DNA of 6,910 nt, from NCBI GenBank assembly GCA_019057975.1, contig JAHLWJ010000240.1:1-6910 (forward strand), in the 5' to 3' direction. Below are positions 1 through 5,308 of this stretch, one piece after another. This stretch comes from Promethearchaeota archaeon (GTDB lineage Archaea > Asgardarchaeota > Lokiarchaeia > Sigynarchaeales > SOKP01). The translations under genes were made by a program, and so were the position numbers. How positions within the stretch are numbered: the stretch's first letter is position 1; each line of letters begins with the position of its first letter. The notes under the pieces were generated by a model, which searched no databases, was not told the origin of the DNA, and was given only the letters and a program-made list of their open reading frames with translations.

Positions 1-220
1 ATATTAATCTAAGATAAGTCGTAATCAAGATTAAATTTATCCTTAACCCATTTCTAGTGTACACTCTTCTATTGATTATTTTCTATTTTATTCCCCATTA
101 TTGAGACAAGAAAAGATCAGAATTCAAATATCTTTCTATTTTCTCTTTATAAAGTATTAATAAAGATAATTTCTTCTATTAGTATTCCAATTATGATCTA
201 TATAATTAGAAATAATTCAC

Positions 221-242
221 TCTTCTTAAAGGAAAAAGAAGA
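221..242. repeat. Short inverted repeat upstream of the serine hydrolase gene
   Basis: TCTTCTT (221-227) is the exact reverse complement of AAGAAGA (236-242), with an 8-base purine loop between them. It lies about 64 bases before the first possible start codon of the serine hydrolase gene. It could be an operator or a weak hairpin. In sequence this biased toward A and T, a 7-base arm can easily arise by chance. Confidence 0.25.
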
Positions 243-283
243 TTTGAAGACTTTAATTATAAAGGAAATTTTTCATTATTAAA

Positions 284-298
284 TACTATAAAAATTTT
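284..298 (+). promoter_or_regulatory. Putative archaeal TATA box for the serine hydrolase gene
   Basis: The string TATAAAAA (287-294) inside an A/T-only block is the best TATA-like match before the gene. With the usual archaeal spacing of about 25 bases from box centre to transcription start, transcription would begin near 316-324. That fits a leaderless message starting at the ATG at 324 better than the ATG at 306. A second candidate, TTATAAAG (257-264), would place the start near 286 and allow use of 306. The choice is unresolved. Confidence 0.35.
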
Positions 299-305
299 AA
301 ATAGT

Positions 306-1427
306 ATGATGATTGGCGGTATAATGGGTAATCCAGAAGAAGTAGGGATGGATAAAACTGACTTAAATAAAGTAATAGAGATACTTGAAAATCAAGTAAT
401 TGAAGGTTTACACACAGGAGCTCAACTTCACATATCGAGAAAAGGACAGACAGTACTTGATGTTGCTGTTGGGGAAGCCAAACCAGGTATTCAGATGCGT
501 AATGATTCAATTTTAGCATTGTGGTCTAGTGGAAAACCTTGGACTTCCGTAGCAATCGCACAACTATGGGAAAGTGGGAAGCTTAGCATAAATCAAACTA
601 TCCAAAGTATTATTCCTGAATTTAAAAATGGGAAAGAAAATTGCACAATTAAACATATTTTAATACACGCTGGTGGATTTCCAATGTTGTTGTATCCAAA
701 GTGGCTTACTGCCAGTTGGGAAGAAATTGTTATAGATGCTTGCAACGAAATTGCGATGTATAAACCGGGAACAAAATGTGGTTATCACCCACGAATAAGT
801 TGGATAATTCTAGGTGAAATTATTCGCAGAATTGATGGACGTCGAATTGATGATTACTTGAAAGAAGAAATATTCCTTCCCTTAGGAATGAATTCTTCTT
901 ATTTAGGGATGACAAAAGAAAGAGCAAAAAAACTTGGTGATCGTCTGGCCTTAAAAGATACCCCGGATGAATTTGAAAAAATGCATCTATGGATTAATAA
1001 TTTTGAAGGAAGGATTTATCCTGGTACTAATGGTTATAGTACCGCGAATGATATGGGAAAATTCTATAGAGCTCTTTGGAATGGTGGTGAATGGGATGGA
1101 AAACGAGTTCTTAAAGAAGATACCGTTAAATATTTCACTGCAACACATAGAATGGGTATTGCTGATTTAACATTTAGCACCCCTTCTTTTCAAATTGCAC
1201 CAGATTGGGGCTTAGGTTTTGCAAAAGGGAAAAGTAGTTCCATAATTAGCTCAAGAGATGCATTTGGTCATGGGGGTAGAAGTTCATGTATAAATTTTTG
1301 TGATCCACAGGTAGATCTAGTTGTTAATTTCAATAGTAATACTATGTTACCTCAAGAACAAAATTTAATGCGTAGGAATGCAATAATCTCAAAGATTTAT
1401 GATGCCTGTCAATATAAGTTTAATTGA
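306..1427 (+). CDS. Beta-lactamase-family serine hydrolase (esterase or peptidase-like)
   Basis: This is a member of the beta-lactamase-related serine hydrolase superfamily (class C beta-lactamase, EstB-type esterases, penicillin-binding-protein-like enzymes). The signature SxxK is Ser74-Ser75-Gly76-Lys77, followed by KPWTS and the usual L-W-E-S-G-K-L helix; Ser74 is the predicted nucleophile and Lys77 the general base. An H-A-G-G segment (121-124) matches the family's LLxHxxG. Tyr160 in GYHPRISW replaces the usual YxN tyrosine loop, a variant I associate with esterase-like subfamilies. The late HxG motif is His322-Gly323-Gly324. No signal peptide or membrane segment is visible, so it is probably cytoplasmic. 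The length (373 residues) is normal. Starts at 306, 309 and 324 are all in frame and no Shine-Dalgarno sequence decides; 324 fits a leaderless TATA model. The substrate cannot be predicted, and true beta-lactam resistance activity is unlikely. It stands alone and converges on the methyltransferase gene. Confidence 0.9.
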   Translation: MMIGGIMGNPEEVGMDKTDLNKVIEILENQVIEGLHTGAQLHISRKGQTVLDVAVGEAKPGIQMRNDSILALWSSGKPWTSVAIAQLWESGKLSINQTIQSIIPEFKNGKENCTIKHILIHAGGFPMLLYPKWLTASWEEIVIDACNEIAMYKPGTKCGYHPRISWIILGEIIRRIDGRRIDDYLKEEIFLPLGMNSSYLGMTKERAKKLGDRLALKDTPDEFEKMHLWINNFEGRIYPGTNGYSTANDMGKFYRALWNGGEWDGKRVLKEDTVKYFTATHRMGIADLTFSTPSFQIAPDWGLGFAKGKSSSIISSRDAFGHGGRSSCINFCDPQVDLVVNFNSNTMLPQEQNLMRRNAIISKIYDACQYKFN

Positions 1428-1457
1428 CTTTAAATTTAATAGATCAGAATCTTCTCA

Positions 1458-1464
1458 TTTTTTT
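1458..1464 (+). terminator. Oligo-T tract after the serine hydrolase gene
   Basis: A run of seven T residues lies 31 bases after the TGA stop of the + strand gene, in the 89-base gap between two convergent genes. Archaeal RNA polymerase stops at such U-runs without needing a hairpin, and no stable hairpin precedes it. No corresponding run is seen on the opposite strand for the converging methyltransferase gene. Confidence 0.35.
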
Positions 1465-1516
1465 AGGATATACTTGAAAGGGAGTTCTAGGTTCGGTAGA
1501 AATCTCTTTTCTTATT

Positions 1517-2191
1517 TTACTTGATTTTTTGCATTACATAAGTTACACAATCAAATCCTGCAGGATCTTTTTTAACCATCTCTATTTCCATTACATGGCG
1601 TTGAATTTCTTCAATTTCATCGAGATTATCATACTTTTTACGTAAATTATTGATTTTTTCCTCCAAGGGGGCATAGTATTCCGACCACCAACATCCTTTT
1701 TCCCAAGGTATTTGCTTGATGAGTTTAAAGCCAAACCTAGGGAAATGATTGAATTCTCTCCTTAACCAGCTGGTGGTTTCTCCTGTAACCATAAAACCAT
1801 TCATTCTTTTTAGTATTCTATTACATTCTGTTAAGGCTTTACTAAGATCAAGCAAGTGGAGAACACCTTCTTCCCATATGATATCAAATGTTTCATCCTT
1901 AAATCTTGTGTTATATACTGAACGATTATACACTTTGATCCTGTCTGAAAACCCTTCTTGCTTAATCTTAAGATTTAGTTTATCCAAGGCTCCTTGATCA
2001 ATATCAATTCCAAATAGCTCACCACCACTTAACCTCGCTAATTCTAAAGTGGGCATTCCCGTGCCGCATCCAATATCGAGGATGCGAGGTTTATCCATCT
2101 CTGGGATACTTTCAAAAGCTTTTTTACTATATTTAAGAAAAACTGATCGAAGTCCGTCGGCATCAAGTTCCCTTAAAATCTCTTCAGACAT
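1517..2191 (-). CDS. Class I SAM-dependent methyltransferase, substrate unknown
   Basis: This 224-residue protein has a standard class I (Rossmann-fold) methyltransferase core. The SAM-binding motif I is R-I-L-D-I-G-C-G-T-G at residues 36-45. The acidic end of beta-2 is Gly-Ile-Asp-Ile-Asp (61-65), which should hold the ribose hydroxyls. The stretch FDIIWEEGVLHLLD (102-115) is the beta-4 region typical of Methyltransf_11/25-type enzymes. The region after residue 140 is rich in Trp, Tyr, Lys and Glu and probably forms the acceptor-specific part; I cannot name the acceptor. It is the second gene of a two-gene operon, 18 bases behind the DUF3795-type gene, and has a strong ribosome binding site, AAGGAGG at 2204-2210, which supports ATG 2191 as the start. 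A very common family; a small-molecule methyltransferase is the likeliest role. Confidence 0.9.
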   Translation of the reverse strand: MSEEILRELDADGLRSVFLKYSKKAFESIPEMDKPRILDIGCGTGMPTLELARLSGGELFGIDIDQGALDKLNLKIKQEGFSDRIKVYNRSVYNTRFKDETFDIIWEEGVLHLLDLSKALTECNRILKRMNGFMVTGETTSWLRREFNHFPRFGFKLIKQIPWEKGCWWSEYYAPLEEKINNLRKKYDNLDEIEEIQRHVMEIEMVKKDPAGFDCVTYVMQKIK

Positions 2192-2203
2192 TTCCTTTTA
2201 ATT

Positions 2204-2210
2204 CCTCCTT
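2204..2210 (-). promoter_or_regulatory. Strong Shine-Dalgarno sequence for the methyltransferase gene
   Basis: On the minus strand this reads AAGGAGG, 12 bases before the ATG at 2191. Its first base overlaps the stop codon of the upstream gene (TAA, complement of 2210-2212). A second weaker purine stretch, AAGGAA, lies directly before the ATG. It is the only strong Shine-Dalgarno sequence before an ATG in the window, as expected for an internal operon gene in an organism whose first genes are often leaderless. Confidence 0.75.
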
Positions 2211-2638
2211 TATTTTTTATTCGGATTAATTTTCTTACCACAATCATAGCATTCCGCATCGTGAACGCAAATTTCCCCTCCACATTGAGGGCATGAATAG
2301 AGTTCTTCTTGCTCTTTTAGCCAATTTTCGGTTCCTATCTTTTCAATTCTTTTTAAGTTATTAATCATATTAACATTATATTTTTCTTGATATTGAGAAT
2401 CAATTTTTTTTAAATTTTGACAAGGAAATTTATTACATTCATAGCAAAACTCAATTTCCTTCTTTCTTAATGCTGAACAATCTCTTCTAATAAAAGCACA
2501 GTTTTTATTTCTGATTCTACATCCTTTACATCCTATTTTATAACCTCTCTCTTCAAGCAAATCCTTTTTCCAGAGAAGATATTGTCTACAAGCTCCACAA
2601 TATATTCCACATGGAGCTACTAAATTATTATCTATCAC
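2210..2638 (-). CDS. DUF3795-type cysteine-rich putative zinc-binding protein
   Basis: This 142-residue protein has 15 cysteines. The N-terminus LVAPCGIYCGAC (residues 6-17), followed by CKGC (37-40), Cys47, Cys54, then EFCYECNKFPC (63-73), matches the pattern I know for the DUF3795 family. The C-terminus adds a zinc-ribbon-like knuckle: CPQC (116-119), Cys124, His126, Cys130 and CGK from Cys133. Metal binding, most likely zinc, is inferred from the paired CxxC motifs; no enzymatic function is established for the family as far as I know. The start is GTG at 2638. No ATG occurs in frame between it and the upstream in-frame stop (complement of 2693-2695), and the protein then begins six residues before the conserved core. 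It leads the operon with the methyltransferase gene, so both products may act in one process, though this pairing is only an inference. Confidence 0.85.
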   Translation of the reverse strand: MIDNNLVAPCGIYCGACRQYLLWKKDLLEERGYKIGCKGCRIRNKNCAFIRRDCSALRKKEIEFCYECNKFPCQNLKKIDSQYQEKYNVNMINNLKRIEKIGTENWLKEQEELYSCPQCGGEICVHDAECYDCGKKINPNKK

Positions 2639-2641
2639 CTT
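2634..2641 (-). promoter_or_regulatory. Shine-Dalgarno-like AAGGTGAT containing the GTG start itself
   Basis: On the minus strand the bases around the GTG start read AAGGTGAT, a close match to the Shine-Dalgarno core complementary to the 16S rRNA end, with the start codon lying inside it. It therefore cannot act as a normally spaced ribosome binding site for this GTG. No ATG, GTG or TTG follows in frame before the conserved cysteine core. Either the message is leaderless (an A/T-rich TATA-like string near 2658-2666 has about the right distance) or the true start is a rarer codon. Confidence 0.4.
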
Positions 2642-2750
2642 AACATCATTTAGATCTTTATTTTTGATAATATCTTGAATAACTCCTCTTCTCTAAAAAG
2701 GATATGGAATGTTAAGTCTTGTAGCTCATAAATATTCACTTTTTTAAAGA

Positions 2751-2763
2751 CCAATTTCATTGG
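2751..2763. repeat. Small perfect dyad in the divergent promoter region
   Basis: CCAAT and ATTGG flank three bases (TTC), giving a 13-base dyad. It lies between the divergent DUF3795-type gene (start 2638) and the polyamine fusion gene (start 2888), about 45 bases before the TATA-like string at 2807-2816. A further AATTGG follows at 2776-2781. It could be an operator, but the arms are short. Confidence 0.25.
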
Positions 2764-2806
2764 CTTTGGATCTTTAATTGGAATGTCTATTTTTTAATAT
2801 TAATTT

Positions 2807-2816
2807 ATTATATAAT
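2807..2816 (+). promoter_or_regulatory. Candidate TATA box for the polyamine fusion gene
   Basis: ATTATATAAT is the strongest TATA-like string before the fusion gene. Archaeal spacing would put the transcription start near 2837, leaving a leader of about 50 bases. A second string, ATTATAAT at 2862-2869, is centred about 23 bases before the ATG at 2888 and would give a nearly leaderless message. No Shine-Dalgarno sequence precedes the ATG, which slightly favours the second. Confidence 0.35.
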
Positions 2817-2887
2817 CATAAAAAAGAAAAAAGAAAAGAAACTATAATTCATGGAATTGAAATTATAATCATTAAAGCAAATAGATA

Positions 2888-4309
2888 ATGGTTGAAGAAG
2901 CAGAAAACATACTGACATTGGTGGCTGAAAGAGCTCATTTAGCTGAAAGTGTTGAAGGAGTTCGCTCAATTTTGTTATTTATGTATCGCTTTCCTTCCCT
3001 TAAAAATAAAATATTATCGCAGAAAACAGGAATTGCAATTCCTACACTTGCGGCTGTAAGAAATGAGTTAGTAAAAGCTGGAATTATTGAAAAAAGAAAC
3101 TTCCTTGGCGAAAAGGGTAGAGAATGGGTAAAATCAAAATTAAATCTGAACTTTGATTATGATCCTGTTCCCGATAATTTCGATAGTACTATAAAAGAAC
3201 TACCAGAAGAATTTGCTTATCTAGATAAAATCAAAGAGTTTCTTAAGAATCGACCAACTCCTGAATATGCCCTTGACCAATCCCATGCTGACTTCTCGAC
3301 AGTGATAAAAAAGACGCTGTACTTGCTAAAGAAGGGAGATATTGAGGGAAGGCAGATTATCTTTTTGGGAGATGATGACTTTATTTCACTTTCTATTGGA
3401 TTGACAAAATTAGCAAAAGAAATCACAATTGTTGATATTGACGATAGAATTTTAGATTTTCTCTCGCAATCAGCAGAAAATCTCTCGTTAAAGAATTTTA
3501 ACGTTCTCTCTCATGATTTAAGAAAACCGTGCCCAAATGAGATAGTTAATAAATACGATATAGTTGTAACAGACCCTCCTTATACTAATGAAGGATTAAG
3601 ATTATTTTTGAAAAGAGCAAAGCAAGTGTTAAAATCCACAATCAATATCGATGGTAAAGATCATCCGGTAGTAGGAAAGAAGTGTTTTCTTAGTTTTGGA
3701 AATAAACCTCCAGAACAGATGCAGAAATTACAATTATCAATATTAGATCATGGATTCATTATTAATGAAATGATACCTGATTTCAATCATTATGAGGGTG
3801 CAAGTATAATTGGAAAATTTAGTCATCTTTACTACCTACAATCTGTAATAACTCCACAAAACAAGTTCAATATTAGTTTATCTTCTCTCCCTATATATAC
3901 CTCTGAAGTAAAAAATATAATTAAATCTCCTTTTCGTCCTGTAGGATATCATTTTGTAGGAGAAATGCATTTTAATAACCAAGAACTCTTGTTGGAAAAT
4001 GAAAGAATTCAAAAAATATTTATAGATTCTCTTATTAATGCTGATTTAAAAATTCTTGATATTTACAATCATTATTATAAACCTCATGGATATAGTGCTA
4101 TTGCAGTTTTAGAAACGAGTCATGCCGCAATTCATACATGGCCAGAACATGGGTATCTTAGCATAGATATTTTTATTTGTGATGATTACTCAAAAGGATT
4201 GAAAGTAATCGAATTCTTAAATAACGGTTTTAAACCAGAGAAATCTGACTTTTTTTATATAGAGCGTGGTAAAGAATCACAAATTAAATACAAACCAATT
4301 CAATTATAG
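2888..4309 (+). CDS. bpsA-speD: Fusion of BpsA-type branched-chain polyamine synthase and S-adenosylmethionine decarboxylase
   Basis: Residues 1 to about 335 resemble archaeal BpsA (DUF43), which adds aminopropyl groups from decarboxylated SAM to an internal nitrogen of spermidine. They comprise a winged-helix-like N-terminus (about 20-85), the acidic motif Gly161-Asp-Asp-Asp164 (the counterpart region holds a catalytic Asp in the Thermococcus enzyme, from memory), the nucleotide-binding segment VDIDD (182-186) and TDPPY (228-232). Residues about 348-473 are a full pyruvoyl-dependent SAM decarboxylase of the short bacterial/archaeal SpeD/SpeH type: PVGYH (351-355), then SHAAIHTWPEHGY (411-423) and FICDD (429-433). 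Against Thermotoga SpeD without gaps, Ser411 is the pyruvoyl-forming serine, and His416, Glu420 and Cys431 match His68, Glu72 and Cys83. The usual Glu before the serine is Thr410. Self-cleavage would leave a chain of about 410 residues carrying the synthase and a 63-residue pyruvoyl chain. One open frame with one start (ATG, no Shine-Dalgarno) spans both domains. Domain identity is firm; activity is inferred. Confidence 0.92.
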   Translation: MVEEAENILTLVAERAHLAESVEGVRSILLFMYRFPSLKNKILSQKTGIAIPTLAAVRNELVKAGIIEKRNFLGEKGREWVKSKLNLNFDYDPVPDNFDSTIKELPEEFAYLDKIKEFLKNRPTPEYALDQSHADFSTVIKKTLYLLKKGDIEGRQIIFLGDDDFISLSIGLTKLAKEITIVDIDDRILDFLSQSAENLSLKNFNVLSHDLRKPCPNEIVNKYDIVVTDPPYTNEGLRLFLKRAKQVLKSTINIDGKDHPVVGKKCFLSFGNKPPEQMQKLQLSILDHGFIINEMIPDFNHYEGASIIGKFSHLYYLQSVITPQNKFNISLSSLPIYTSEVKNIIKSPFRPVGYHFVGEMHFNNQELLLENERIQKIFIDSLINADLKILDIYNHYYKPHGYSAIAVLETSHAAIHTWPEHGYLSIDIFICDDYSKGLKVIEFLNNGFKPEKSDFFYIERGKESQIKYKPIQL

Positions 4310-4345
4310 AATAAATTCAATAATATATTTACATATTAAGGAACT

Positions 4346-4367
4346 TTGATAGTGAAAATACTATCGA
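4346..4367. promoter_or_regulatory. Dyad upstream of a TATA-like box, possible operator 1
   Basis: GATAGT (4348-4353) and ACTATC (4360-4365) are exact reverse complements around a 6-base centre, and two outer pairs (one of them G-U type) extend the arms to 8. It sits directly before the A/T block that looks like the TATA box of the next gene, where an archaeal repressor or activator would act. Its half sites share the TAGTGA and ACTAT strings with a second dyad at 4390-4400. Confidence 0.4.
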
Positions 4368-4370
4368 ATT

Positions 4371-4384
4371 AAATAATATTTTAA
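4371..4384 (+). promoter_or_regulatory. Putative TATA box of the coiled-coil/winged-helix gene
   Basis: The A/T-only block AAATAATATTTTAA is centred about 35 bases before the ATG at 4412, which predicts transcription starting near 4403 with a leader of about 9 bases. No Shine-Dalgarno sequence is present. The box is bracketed by two related dyads. Confidence 0.4.
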
Positions 4385-4389
4385 AATTG

Positions 4390-4400
4390 TAGTGACACTA
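4390..4400. promoter_or_regulatory. Dyad at the predicted transcription start, possible operator 2
   Basis: TAGTG and CACTA flank a single central A. It lies between the TATA-like box and the predicted transcription start, a classical repressor position in archaea. It resembles the first dyad (4346-4367): both run TAGTGA, then ACTAT, then a CGA a few bases later. Confidence 0.4.
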
Positions 4401-4411
4401 TACAATCGACT

Positions 4412-5227
4412 ATGGAAAAATCTCTAGAACAACGTATAGAGATAATAATTAATGACAATGTGAAAAATATTGAATTAATTAGTTATTTTAAGAGATCTAC
4501 AAAGAGAACTTCGGTGTTTTTGGGGGATATTAATAGAAAATATGCTGAGATTCGACCTTTAATAGATAGTGGATTAATAATTGATCAGAATGCTGTAAAA
4601 ACCTATATCTTTTGTCTTGACAAATTTGAGAATTATTTTTACGAAAAATATCAAGAAAAAATAGATTTTCTAAAAGTTGAGATCCGGAGAAGGAAAAGAA
4701 AGAAAAATGAACTCATAGAACTAACAGAAAACATAACCCCAGAAGAAGGATGCGATGATTACGAAGAAAAACTACGTATTTGCCTTGAATTTGCTAAACA
4801 GTCAATAGGAGAACTCGATGACATGGAGATCGAAAAGGAAGATTATAATAATATAGTTGGAGAATTACAAGAGAAAAAGCAAAATGATCCACTTCATGAT
4901 TTTCTGTTATATATTCGGAATGATAAAGAAATTATTTTTAATAAAAGAACTGAAGATTTTAATGGAGTCATTCACAAAAAAATATTGGGCTACTTAAATA
5001 AATGTACTGAAGGGAAAGGATGGCATATTTTTACCGAACTAAAAAAAAAGAGATTTTTCAAAGAATTTTCACCGGCTAAAAGTTACTATATAACTGAGCT
5101 TGGATTAATGGCTGATAAAAAATTAAAAGAGATGGAATGGGAACAGGATGTAGATGTTGAAAAAAATGAAATAGAAAAGGCTCAAGAAGATGAATTTAAC
5201 AAAATAAAAGATTTAATTGGTTTATAA
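4412..5227 (+). CDS. Unrecognised charged coiled-coil protein with a winged-helix-like C-terminus
   Basis: I do not recognise this 271-residue protein. It is very rich in Lys and Glu, has no signal peptide or membrane segment, and should be soluble. Residues about 65-160 look helical and coiled-coil-prone, including a strongly basic patch R-R-R-K-R-K-K (92-98) followed by an acidic stretch. Residues about 185-242 read like a winged helix: a helix (HKKILGYLNK, 188-197), a second part around GWHIFTELKKKRFF (203-216), then AKSYYITELG (222-231), where Y-I-T-E-L-G resembles the wing strand YxLTxxG of MarR/PadR-type domains. The last 30 residues are acidic and helical. A DNA-binding regulator is possible, and the two dyads before its gene would fit self-regulation, but this is inference. 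The ATG at 4412 is the first start of the frame; there is no Shine-Dalgarno. It lies 102 bases after the polyamine fusion gene and may be transcribed separately. Confidence 0.75.
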   Translation: MEKSLEQRIEIIINDNVKNIELISYFKRSTKRTSVFLGDINRKYAEIRPLIDSGLIIDQNAVKTYIFCLDKFENYFYEKYQEKIDFLKVEIRRRKRKKNELIELTENITPEEGCDDYEEKLRICLEFAKQSIGELDDMEIEKEDYNNIVGELQEKKQNDPLHDFLLYIRNDKEIIFNKRTEDFNGVIHKKILGYLNKCTEGKGWHIFTELKKKRFFKEFSPAKSYYITELGLMADKKLKEMEWEQDVDVEKNEIEKAQEDEFNKIKDLIGL

Positions 5228-5248
5228 TCAAGAGATAAGATTTAAGAC

Positions 5249-5255
5249 AAAAAAA
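5249..5255 (-). terminator. Oligo-T tract (minus strand) after the DinB-family gene
   Basis: Seven A residues on the + strand form a T7 run on the minus strand, 53 bases after the stop of the DinB-family gene, within the 81-base gap between two convergent genes. It fits an archaeal U-run terminator for the minus-strand gene. On the + strand the gap has only weak T-rich sequence and a 5-base inverted repeat (AAGAT at 5279-5283 with ATCTT at 5290-5294). Confidence 0.35.
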
Positions 5256-5308
5256 TCCCGATTAATCATAATAATAAGAAGATGTTCTAATCTTACTTTA
5301 AGCAATAT

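Larger units (their letters stand above)
1..305. other. AT-rich intergenic stretch without a recognisable gene
   Basis: All six frames are broken by frequent stops and nothing resembles a tRNA or other structured RNA. The left part (about 60-180) is T-rich on the + strand, with the string TTTCTATTTT appearing twice (near 81 and 134). Such pyrimidine tracts can act as archaeal terminators for a gene upstream of the window, but this cannot be shown here. The right part holds a small inverted repeat (221-242) and TATA-like strings near 257-264 and 287-294 that may serve the gene starting at 306 or 324. Confidence 0.6.

Noticed and set aside
286..519. Open frame on the minus strand overlapping the start of the serine hydrolase gene
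   Set aside because: It is Leu- and Gln-rich low-complexity translation opposite a well-supported gene, with no family motifs.
967..1170. Short + strand open frame inside the serine hydrolase gene
   Set aside because: It is a frame shadow of the hydrolase with no independent motif or ribosome binding site.
306..1427. Interpretation as an antibiotic-resistance beta-lactamase
   Set aside because: It lacks a signal peptide and the usual YxN and KTG motifs, carrying GYHPR and HGG variants more typical of esterase-like relatives.
1749..1997. + strand open frame opposite the methyltransferase
   Set aside because: It lies antisense to motif-bearing coding sequence and shows no recognisable protein features.
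3217..3426. Minus-strand open frame opposite the BpsA domain
   Set aside because: It covers conserved BpsA-domain coding sequence on the other strand and has no motifs of its own.
4310..4411. Hairpin at 4346-4367 as an intrinsic terminator for the fusion gene
   Set aside because: It is followed by no clear T run (next bases are mixed A/T), has a weak A/T stem, and its similarity to the dyad at 4390-4400 fits an operator better.
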